A DNA stretch of 64,000 nt from Heterodera schachtii (lineage: Eukaryota > Nematoda > Chromadorea > Rhabditida > Heteroderidae). The DNA lies in assembly GCA_023374025.1 (NCBI GenBank), contig SIJG01000012.1:96492-160491 (forward strand), given 5' to 3'. Position numbers and translations under genes: made by a program. The notes beneath the pieces were generated by a model that did no database searches, was not told where the DNA came from, and saw only the letters and a list, made by a program, of their open reading frames with translations. Within the stretch, counting starts at the first letter, position 1. Every line of letters begins with the position of its first letter. Below, one piece after another: positions 26,287 to 38,000 of the stretch.

Positions 26287-28711
26287 ATGCCAACTGTGGT
26301 GCAATCAATTTTTCTAACTGCCGCCATTTCTTCATTGGCAATCATTTGGACACTTTTTGCGATTGGCAAAATGTTTGTCGATTGGTGGAACCATCGTGGC
26401 GCATATTTTGTGGCCAAGCCCCACATGCGCCCGGCACTGTTGGACCGGCCAGAATGGAAGCACAAATTTATCAAATTAAAAGTGAAATTTTTAATATTTA
26501 TTATGTTATCCTGTGATGGAATGTTAACCGGAAAAAGTTTAATTGAAATTGAATTAAAATTTACAGAAATATTACAGTTTGACAAGGGTTCTACGACTTT
26601 TTTTTCACACCTAGATCGCAGGGTATTTCGCGTGCTAAATTTAGGAAATGAATTTTTGTGAAAAATTTTCAATTTTTTGAGATTTATTTTTTAAAATTTT
26701 TAACCCGATTTTTAGGGTACAATTTCAAAAAACGACCTTAGTGGGTCTTTTTTTGTTTTATACGGATTACGGATGTTCGTAATGAAAAATCTCAGTAATT
26801 GGTTACGGATTTCAGTAATTGAAAAAAATTTACTTCAAGCGCCCTAATTTGAAAACTCTTGAAAATCCCTTCCTGACTCCATATCGTTCGGGAATCCCTC
26901 AAAATTCCAATCCGAATTCACGGATTTTGTAAAATTAAGTTAATTACATAAGAATTTTTTTTTTTTTTTAGCATATTCAACTACATTTCGTTGAAATGGT
27001 GGAAGGCGGAGCACATGAGTCAAAGCCGGTGATGCTTTTCCTGCACGGCTTTCCCGAATTTTGGTACTCCTGGCGCTTTCAAATGCGACACTTCTGTGCC
27101 AAATATAGGTACTAAAAATTAAGGCTAAGAGTCTCAAATTTTCCTGACCCCCTTTTTGAATTTAAAAATTTCAATTTTTTTTAGAGTTATCGCTGTCGAT
27201 CTGCGCGGCTACAACGACTCAGACAAGCCCATCGGCATCGAGGAATATGGGATGGAACTGTTGTCAGCTGACATCATGGAGCTGATCGAACGGCTTGGCA
27301 AACAAGTGGTGTTGGTGGGCCATGATTGGGGTGGCATGATCGCATGGAACATCTCCATGGAGGTGGACTGTACTGTATTTAATTGAAAACTGTAACTGGG
27401 ATTTTATGATTAACTTTGATTATTGGGGATAGAAATTATATGTAAATAAATCTCACAAAGTTTTAAAAACTGATTTTCTTATTCATTTTTTAGTTAGTCA
27501 GAATTTTAAAACTGGAAACTTTCACACAAAAATTTTTCGTTAATTTTCAAATTTTTACAAAAAATGCAATTTTTTCAAGCGTTTATTAACATATGATTTC
27601 CAGCTCTAGCGAACCGGGATAGAAATTGAAGTTTGATCCGAATTTTGATTGGAAAAATCTCCTTGGTACTCCTAGGCTCGGTGCGTCGAGCTAACCACCC
27701 TAGTTTTAATCTGTTCAAAAATTTGAGTGATCGATCAATTATCCTTTTACTGATCAGCCCATTTGGCTTTAGCGCCCTGAACTGCTCCAGCGTCTTGTTG
27801 TGATGAATGCGCCACATCCAAAGGCCGCAACCAAACTGATCCGCACGCGCAGTTCACAACTGCTTAAATCATGGCAAGAGCTTTTCCAATTTAAAATTTT
27901 AAATTCGAAAATGTGCCGTGCCCTCCTTTTCAGGTACATTTTCTTCTTCCAATGCCCTTGGATACCCGAAATTTTTTTGTGGGCACGCGATTATGGCTTC
28001 CTTGAGACATGCTTTTTGGGCAAACCTATGGGTTTGGTTCATCGCGAGAATTTTACGTCAGAAGATCTTGAAGCATGGAAGCATGTGTTCTCGAAGCCAA
28101 GTAGAAAATTTTGAAAATTTTAGAATTTTACAAAATTTACTTTTTGCCATTTTTAAGATTCGCTCACTCCTCCTCTTAATTATTACCGTGCCTCAATGCG
28201 CGCTGTCTATCGGAGACAATTCACCGCGGCCGTTCATCAGGTGAAATGTTCCAGTTTTGAAAAAAATTAATAAATTACTTTCATTAATTTTTTTAAAAGT
28301 TTAAAATTTAAATTTAAAAATAATGTACATATATATATATATAAATTATTTCAAAATATAAAAATTGCGGAAAATCTTTATTAATTCTTGTATTGATTTA
28401 AATTTTTAACGATAACTTCATGATGCCTAATTTAAGCAGGTGTCACACATCCTTTTGATAAATAAAATTGCATAAAATTGAAATTGGGGCACTTTTTAGG
28501 TTTTCAAATAATATTTTAAATATTTTTTTAGCCAAAAACATTGATCATCTGGGGACAACAGGACGCTGCTTTGGACCTGGAAGGTGCCGAGCTGTCGGCA
28601 CGACTGTGCCGTGACGTCAAAGTTGAACTGATCCCGGACGCGTCCCATTGGGTGCAACAGGACGTGCCCGAACGTGTGAATGCCGTCATGGAAGTGTGGC
28701 TTGCTGATTAA
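26287..28711 (+). CDS. Membrane-anchored epoxide hydrolase (alpha/beta hydrolase fold)
   Basis: Seven exons: 26287-26481, 26972-27108, 27185-27362, 27773-27873, 27934-28100, 28158-28240 and 28532-28711. They join in phase into a 346-residue protein. Residues 1-30 are hydrophobic ([15 protein letters not shown]), a likely N-terminal anchor as in EPHX3/EPHX4-type enzymes. [11 protein letters not shown] forms the oxyanion region. The nucleophile Asp sits in VGHDWGG, lid tyrosines in LNYYRASM, the acid Asp in [10 protein letters not shown], and the His in DASHWVQQD, so the catalytic set is complete. The family hydrolyses epoxides, often fatty-acid epoxides, to diols. C. elegans CEEH-1 and CEEH-2 are the nearest named relatives; I cannot tell which is orthologous. 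The fourth intron (27874-27933) begins with GC rather than GT. Confidence 0.92.
27874..27933 (+). other. GC-AG intron in the epoxide hydrolase gene
   Basis: The exon ends TCATG and the intron opens GCAAGAG. Splicing to CAG|GTACATT rebuilds the conserved KSWYIFFFQ of the enzyme lid. No GT in the vicinity gives a workable intron. Confidence 0.8.
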
Positions 28712-29085
28712 GCCAGCTGCCAACATTGATTATATATTTATTAATGCTAATTAAGTAATAAATTATGCTAATGCAATTTATTTATCGTCGGACTTCAAAT
28801 AATTTTTGTCATTTTAAAAAATACGAAAATTAAACATTTTATTTTATTATAAATTTTGTACTTTTCTTTGTCGGTAGTTAATTCATTATCCCCAAAAATT
28901 GAAGGTCAACATTTTCCTTGCTAATCATTGAAAAAAATTTGGGTCGACCTTCACAAATTATCGCAAAAACTGGGTTACACAATTGTTAGGTTTTCCGCCG
29001 ACCGTTTTGCGGACATATCAATTGATTTATTCAATATTTTTAATTGTTTTATAATTTTAATTATAAATTTAATTGAGTTTAAAGA
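28712..29085. other. Short gap between epoxide hydrolase and cadherin
   Basis: 374 bp of A+T-rich DNA separate the hydrolase stop codon from the cadherin ATG on the same strand. It holds the hydrolase polyadenylation signal. The spacing leaves little room for a separate cadherin promoter. Confidence 0.6.
28757..28762 (+). terminator. Polyadenylation signal of the epoxide hydrolase
   Basis: AATAAA 46 bp downstream of the stop codon, at normal distance for a nematode 3' end. Confidence 0.6.
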
Positions 29086-32000
29086 ATGAAAATGGATTTC
29101 CATTTGCACTGTGCCATCGTCCATCTCATTTTTTACGTTTTTATACTTCTTCCTATTTCATATAGTCAACAACAATCAATTGGAGATAATCAAGCAGAAA
29201 AAACTCTTGAGAATGCACTTGGGTAAACAAATTCGATTCAAATTAGTGTTATATTTAAAATTCATTTGTAAATTTGCTAACTAATCCCCCCATATCGGTA
29301 GATAGAAGGAGATGTTGGTTCTATTACACTTTATGAGTCCAATCAATACAAATCTCAGCATTTAGGCAATTGCCCCAAAAAATGCTACATAATCTCATCG
29401 TTAGGCAAATTGCCAAAAAAGCCAATAAAAATTATTTGGACTTATTAAATGCAATTTAACCGAAATATGTTAAGGCAAAAAAACTTTAAATTACAATTCT
29501 GAACTTATAATTACGTTAAAAAATACATAAATTTACTAAATTAAATCTACTAATAATATTTAATTAATTTATTAAAATTAGTATAATTCGTTCACGGGAG
29601 AGCACATTACCGAGTGGGACAGCTGCTGATCAGCCACGAAAACGACCAACACCGCCGAGTTCGCCTCCTCGTGCCTTTGTGGACGAGTTCGAAAAATGGA
29701 CTAAAAATGGACCAACGCCGAAAAATGCCGAAAATCCACCAAATCTGTTGGATTTCAATCGCCAGGAGTTCAACCAGCTTGACGAAGTTGGCGCAACAAC
29801 AACATTTGAACCGTTGATCAGCGAACTGATCAATTCGGCCCGTTTTGATTTGCCACAACAACTTCACCCAAACTCTTCCGTTGCTACAGCTAATAATATT
29901 AGCATGGTGTTGCCCATTGCGCAGGAAATATTGTTAGAATTTGTGCCACACTTTGAACGGGATTTTTACGAGCTGATGGTGCCCCAGGGGTACAACGAGG
30001 TGGGATTGGACAAAAATTGAGTAATTCAAATTATTAAATTAAAAAAAAACATAAAACGGATGGGAATGTTAGGTTTTTTTCTAATTAATAACGAATTTAT
30101 TTCCCTATAGGCTACCAAACTGATCGCTGTTGTGTCATTTTTTGACGCACCTTTCACAGTGTCACCACAGTTTGAAGTGGTCGAGGACAAAAACAATTGG
30201 TTCACTATTGGCCACATCATTTTAAGCCAGGTACATTTAAAAAATTTGGATTTAAGCCAGGTAAGAGGCATTTAAAAAATTTGGAGTAAAATTGAAAATT
30301 TTTAAAAATTTAAGGAATTAAATTACACCCTCTGCGAAGTTCAAATCCTACTTAAAGCTGGAAGCATTGTTCAATGGGAACAGACTGAGAATGGTGACTA
30401 CAATTTTGGGCTACAGGTAGAAGAGTCTCGGTAATATATAATTTTTAATGTAAATCATTTTTTTTAGGCTTCACATGGCCACATAAAATTTACATCGAAA
30501 TTACGCGCAAAAGTGCTGAAGGGTGTGCACGAAATTACATCTATGTGGACGGAAGAAGTTGAACTGACAAAGCCTACTGTAACGACACTGGTTACGGTAA
30601 GTATAAAAACAAACAGTAGGAACGGAAGATACCGTATTCCCTAAAAATTCAAACAAATACATTAACAATTTAAATGTTCTATGCGCTTTTTTGTTTAATA
30701 CAGTAACTTTTTAGGAACCCACTACCGTATCTTCTGATGCACAACCATTTACTGTATCCTTTGACGATTTTACTGATGACAAAAGCGATAGCAGCAGCAG
30801 CTACAATGAAACTACTGCTTCCTCTTCTGTTGATGAGCCGGCTCAAATTATTTTGGATTTGGATCCCAATTTGTACACCATAAATAATGGTTCATCAACG
30901 GAACCAACAAAAACAATTGAATCAAAAGATCTCGAGGATGAAGCATTGTTTATGCTTGATCCAATCGAGATTGAGCTAAACAACAGTTTAAACAGCATTT
31001 TGTCCGCGTCCAGAGAGATCAAATTGGACAAGAAGGAGGGAAGTGATGATGAAAATGAGGAGAAGGAAGTGATTAAGACAACAGTGAGGACAAATTTTGT
31101 ACAGAATGAAATGGGGGAAGATGAAGCGGAAAATGTTGGGATGGAAGAGAAAAAAGCGGAGGAAGAGAGCAAGAAAAAAGAGGAGGGACAAAAAGATAAA
31201 GGAAAGGAAGAAGAAGAGGTAGAGAATGTGGGAAGAGAGCAGGAAAAAGAAGAGGAAGGCAAAGCGGAAGAGAAGGACGAGGAAGTGGGAAAGGAAGAAA
31301 AGAATGGGCAAGAGAAAAAGGAAGAAACGAATAGGAAAGAGGAAAAGGAAGAAAACATTGGGAAAGAGAAGGAAGAAAAGGCGGAGGTCAAAAAGGAAGA
31401 AAACGCAAACGAGAAAAAAGAGACGGGCGGAGATGAGGAAGAGAAAAAGCATCATCTTCTTGATGTGAACGACTACATTAAAGCCATTCAAATTGAACTC
31501 GATGCACAATTAATGGGCCAAGACAATGGCACAATTCGACAAATTGCCGTTCCATTCGCTTCACTGCCTTCTTTGGCCCAGAGTCCAGTTCCCAATTTGG
31601 CCATAACAATTCCTGAAAGCAAAAGCCAAACTATTGGCCATGACGGCATGGATTATCTTGTACGGCTCGAGCTTCATCCATCCAACGGCACTGTTTTGGA
31701 CATTCTTCCCCATCACATTGGCCCAGGAGACACGGCACAATTATGGCTGAACGACCAAGAAAAAGTGGCAAATGAGCCACTTGATTTCACAGTATGTAAA
31801 ATATTAATTCTATTTTCCAAATTCTTATAGAACTGAATGGAAATGTTATTAGATTTTTGAGAGTCTCAGACTTTCGATTATTTTTCAAACCTTTTTTCCC
31901 TGGAAATTACATATTCCTAATTCATATATATTAATTATTCTTTTAATTTAATTTTTAGATTTCTTTCAATTTAAGTTTTAAAAGAATATTTAAATTAGAG

Positions 32001-35000
32001 TTTGAAAGAAATTAATTCCATTTTAAAAATATTTATTTTTTTTTACAGTTATTTGCTTCTGTTGTTGATTGGAATGGGCATCAAATTAGTCAGCCAATGA
32101 GCATTTTTAAAGGTCAATTTGTTGTCGACGACCCACCCAAGGGACCACCACCACAAATTCATCACCCTGAGGCTTTAATGGGCTATGAATTTGTGATTGA
32201 TGAAAATGCAACTGATGGGACAGAAATTGGACGCATAAAATTGGAAAACGTAGACAATAATAATGCAGATGAACATGCTGAATTTGAGCTGTTCGGCAAC
32301 GGATCACATTTGTATGGGCAAAAATTAACTTTTAAAAATCTCTAAAATTTTCAAGATTCAAAATTGACTCGGATGGCACGATGAGGCTTCACTGTGGTGC
32401 CGAAAATGGATGGAAAACCGGCAATGGCACTCATAAATGCTTGGACCACAGCATGGTACAAGCGTACCATCTTATTGTGACCGCTAAGCGCAAAAATGGA
32501 GGCATTAGAATTCAAAAAATTTTAATTTTAATTTTAAAAATGCAGGATATCGATCATTGCCGGAGGCAGTAACTGTTCGGGTACGGGACGTAAATGACAA
32601 TCCGCCAGAATTGAAACTGTTCTCGGATGAAATTGTTGTTGTGAATGGACAGTTGAGAGGTGGTGCTCCGTTTATGATCGGCATCAGTGACAAAGACAGG
32701 CAAGGAGTGATCAAAAATCGAATTTCTAAAAGCCTTGATCAGCTGGGCTGGCCTTATTTGTTTGCCTTAACCTTAAAATTAAATCACATTTGGCATTTGG
32801 TGATCAAATGATCCATGATTGGTTCAATTCACTGATCTGACGAAAAAAGGATTTATTTGTAAACAAATTTTTACATTTCAATTTAAGTGCACCTGAAAAC
32901 CGTTTCAATGCCCTTTCATTGGCTGGAAATTTGTCAATTTTCTTCAAATTGGAACAATTTGATGAATCAAATGGTGGGCTTTTCGGCGTCATTTTAAAGG
33001 AGGACGGTGTCAAATTAACGGAGGAGGGCACCCATGAACTGTTGTTGGTTGTTGCGGATGGGAGTGGTCAAAGTGACACGAAAATTGTGCCAGTACGGGT
33101 TACGGTACACATTCTTGTGCATACGGTAACATTTGTGCATTCATTATTTTCAGAATAATTTGAAACCATATCACTTCACAAACCAAATTTACAACAAATC
33201 GATGCCGGCCCACCGTATCCATACCGGTCACTTCGTTGTTTTACAGTAATTTAAAATTTTTTTGCATTAATTTAAGGGGTGCCAATTGTGCAGCTGCAGC
33301 TAAAGCACCCACCGCCGAGTACTGTTACAGTAAACTATTTGATCAGTGATGGAAACCCTGGCTGGTTGTCGGTGGAGCCATTCATTGGCAATGTTTTTGG
33401 TGCCAATGTTCCAAAGTCATTAAAATGTTGAGTTCGGCACTTTTCGATACTTTTTTTATTTTAGGGAAGGTGTCCCACCAGGCAATTACAGTATTCAAGT
33501 AGTTGCTGTAGATCAGGAAAAACGACAGGTAATGCGCGAATTTTTTTTGATAGGATTATTTCATAATTAGCTACTAATTAAGACGTTTTGGATGTAATGT
33601 GATCTTAAAGGTTTTGGCGGAATGTCAACTGTTGTTGGAGCTGACGGGTGAACCAGTCATTGATGAACAGCTCCAATTCCCAGCGCCATACGTCTCGATA
33701 AGCATTGCCCGATTGGACAACGATGATGAAAATGATGTCAATTAAAAACAAATAAATTTAAATGTTAAAAATATATTTTAAGAAAATCGTTGATTTGGTG
33801 CCATTCCCAGAGGGCGAATATCTACGGCACGCTGAGTTCAATTATGTTGATTTAAGAGCCTGGGATGAGGCTGAAAGGCCGGCACAATTGCCGAAGGTGT
33901 TCTATGATTGAAAACCCAATATTTCTTTTTAATTTATAAAATTTTCTCAGGGAGCCTTGACAGTTTTTTTGCCCGGAAATGGGACCATCCGTTTGGACAT
34001 GGCAAAGCTACGCAATGTCCGTTCGCTTCATCTCAATTTCACGATAAAACCCAATTCAAATTTTATTGCCACAAATGGAAGTGAAAGTATCGAAAAATTT
34101 TTTAGATTTTTTTTCAAAAAAATTAATTTAGAAATCAACAATGTAACCCTTGTAGTCATCACACTTCAATCTGATGAAACGAAAACATTGGCATTACAAC
34201 GACAACGCGAGAAGCCATGTTTTGCCGCCCCATGGACAAACGAATCGGTGCCAATTCGGCTCCGAATTGCCGAAGAATTGCCGGTGAACAATCATTAATT
34301 ACAGTATTTTTTTCAATAATATTTTCACGGGTTATCGTATTTAGAGTTGGCCAACTTAGAAAATACGAAATTTATTATGAGAAAATAAAAATAAATAATA
34401 AAAAAAAACATAAGGTTGGTCATCCCATCATCCAATTGCCTGCTTACAACCCAATGAACAGCACTGATCGGCTTAAAATTTTCATGGATGGACCTTATGC
34501 AAAATTTTTCACCATTAATGATGGTAAAATTTAATGGGGAAAACAGGCATAGTTAGGGCAATATTTTTCCAAATTAAATTAATGGCATTTTTAAATATTG
34601 GAATTTTTATTTTTATAATAAATTTATTAGAAATTATTGGATCCATCACATCAAAGCCTTACAAAATAAATTTTAGATGGTATCATTGCGGTGAAAACTC
34701 GACTTGATTTTGAACAACTTTTGTTGGATGATCAACTGATTGAATTGCATCTGATCGCTACTTCAATGACATCGCCACAGCAAAGCACCACAGCTCTTGT
34801 ACAGCTTGAACTGCTTGATGTTGATGACATGACACCGGTCATTCAACTGGTCAATGGCATGCTAAAAGAGCCAAACAGGTGGTGAATTGGAGCAAAATAT
34901 TTTCTGGAAAAATTGAACATCAATTTTACAGGGATAATTGGATTATTACAGAAAAATTATTTGATTTTTGACTCAGTTTTATGATTCGTAAGTTCCGTTA

Positions 35001-38000
35001 AAAAAATAAGAAAAATAGAAATATTTAGGAATAAAAGCATTGAAAAAAATTAATTTTAAAACAAAATTTAAAATAAAAATTTGATCAATTGAGCTTGGAC
35101 ATTCAACTGTAATTAGATAAATCGATTAAATACAATACCATTTTAATTATCTAAAAAATTAGAGTGCTAGAGGATGACCAAAATGCTTTGATCATTGTGG
35201 ACATAGAGGAAAACAGTGGCCATGGCAAGCTTGAACTAATGCTGTTGAATGTTTCTGATGTTGATTCGAAAAAGCATCAATGTGAACTGATCGGAGGCGA
35301 AGGGAAATTTGCGATCGAGAAAAAAGTCAAATTAATAATTAATTAATGCGTAATTCATTAATTAATAATTAATTATAATTAGAATGCGGAGAATCAGTGG
35401 AGTGTGAATGCAAAATTGAGTGAATTGGATCGCGAATTACAAGACCATTATGCACTGGTGTTCAGGTGCAAAGATGAAGGTGGTAACAATGGCGAAATTC
35501 CGGTAGAATTTTAAAATAAATTTTAATTAATTAGTATTCCATCCAAATTCGAATATAATAATTATTATTATTATCATGCTGTTGTCATATAAACTTTAAT
35601 CGAGATTTTAAAAAGCCGCTTTCAAATGGTTTTTAATTTTTATTTAATTGATGTAAATTCGGTTTTAAATTTGGATGGATAACTGAAAATGATTGGATTT
35701 CAAAATTTCTGCATTTGGCCCAAATAATTGTCCTAAATAATATATTTTTGGAAAACATTTTCAGATCCAATTAAATGTGTTGGACAAAAATGACAATCGA
35801 CCAGTGATCATGTGGGATCGGCAGGACACGCAAATGCGCCTGCTGGACAATATGCCGGCTGGCAGCGCGGTGGGACGCTTTTTCGCCAGGGACAAAGACG
35901 CGGGGGACAATGGTCGCGTTGAATTCAGTCTTGGACAGCGACAGCAGCCGGCTGGCACGAAATGTGAGATTGGTTTAATGGAAAAAAGTAGTGACAGGCA
36001 TTTTGAATAATTCTTGATCATAATTAGGATTATAAAACTGTTGGACACGGACCGGATTTATATCAATGATCTAAAAACTTCTTTTTTTTGTAAATTTAGT
36101 CCATTGTATTTGTTCCGATGACTGAATTGGCCCTTGGATTCAAGGGCGTCCTTTAAAATAAGTATTGAAACCCAATGGAATCCTCTCCGTCACTGTTTGA
36201 CAGAAATTTTTAAGCCATAAAAAAGTTGGATATGACAAAAACCAGAGAGTTTCGGATCATATTGATCATTAATACAACAGCAGAACTCAAATGTGAATTT
36301 AAATTTCTGAAAATGTTCAGAATGGCTTTTCCAAAATCTGCTATATTTAATTAATTTCGAAAAATTTCCAATTTTCAAGTTTTCCGTGTCGACCCCGTCA
36401 CCGGAGTACTGTATGTGGCGGACAGGCCACTGGTTGAACTGTCCGAAATGCTGGGCGGGGAATCAATGGAATTGGAAGTGATCGCCAAGGACAAAGGGTA
36501 AAGCTTTTTTTAATTATTAAAATAATTAATTTTTAATATATAGGCATCCGCCACTTCAATCAAGCATTGTGCTTCAAATGTTTCTCGAAAATGGGATAAT
36601 TGAGGGGCCTCGTGTGCTGCAGATGGTAAAACCGGCACTTGGGGACATGCCCATACAGTTGGAAGAGGTGGGCACAGTAAATATAATTAAAATTAATTTT
36701 CAATTTTATTATAATTTTGAAAGGCAAGATTATTGCATACACATAAAAAGAGAAAATTAAAATTCTCTTCTTGGCAATTTAATTATTGTTTTTAAAAAAA
36801 ATTACAATGGGAATAGAATTTCTCTCCTGGGCCCATTCATTGATAAAAACAAAACAATTATTCAGTCAGACATAAGCAAAAAAGATGAAAGATTGCAACA
36901 ATAAATTGTTATCCGATTATCACCAACGAGAAAAACCCGATCTGTTTAATTCAATATTGAAAAAGGAAGGAAATTTATGAGCGATGATCCGTAAGGCAAA
37001 TGTTGAGCGAATATTGCTGATCAATGCCCAAATATGTGTCGGACATCAAACAAATGAGCAGCGAATGAAAACCGCTGAAAAACCGTTTTAAAATTAAAAA
37101 ATAAATAAACAAATTTTCACGGTTCATTCGGCGTGGTGAATGAAAGTCGAACATATTTGTTGTCATTTGTCTTTTCCCATGGTGACACTCGTTCAACAGA
37201 CCAAATCTGTTTGGACAAAGTGTCCGCCATTAGCAACACCCAACCGGCTTTCCGCTTCTTCGGATATTTGGGACAGAAGGCATCCGAATGGAACTGTGTT
37301 GTAAAAACATATTGGCGAATCAATGTAGTTGCTCAACGGGGTTGGAATCCGAAACAAAAAAAATTCGGAAATCGGAAATTCCGTCCCTCAAATGTTGGAA
37401 ATCGGGATTCCGACCACAAATGTTGGAAACCGGGATTCTGTTGTACCCTGGTGTTCGATTCTCGGTTCTAGAAAAGCCCAGGGTTTGTATTTCGTTGGGT
37501 AAGATTATGGGAACCAATCAATTATAATCTATCTTATCCGGATGGCCAAAAGTGCTCACCCGACTTGGCCCATGCAGTTTGAGCGTAAATCGTAATTTGT
37601 AAAGGTGATCACAACTGAGTTCAATGGGTGCACAATCTGATTTGATGCTCACACCCCTTTCCTTCAATTGATCCTGTAATATTGTTTCTTCAATTCTCAG
37701 CACAGGCCACCTCATCAGGCCTTGGAGAAGCTGAAAAATAGGGAATGATGTGAAAAAAAACAAATCCCTATTTTTTCCATTAAAAACTTATTCGAAATTT
37801 TATTCTTAATGAACGATGAAAATGCACCTCCTTGGCCTCGAACTCCTTCAAAATGCTGTTCTTTCTAAGTCTACGAATCAGCTGGCGTTCAAACTCATTA
37901 GACTTTGTCGCGCGCGCATCGTCCAATGCGTAAATGCCCAATTGTTGTTGAAGTTGTGGGATTGTGCAAAACGGTCTGACAAAAAATGGGGTGGGGAAAG

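Noticed and set aside
30843..31509. Long Ser/Phe- and Leu/Phe-rich reading frames on the minus strand
   Set aside because: They are the complement of the Glu/Lys-rich cadherin exon; purine-only coding DNA is open on its opposite strand by composition.
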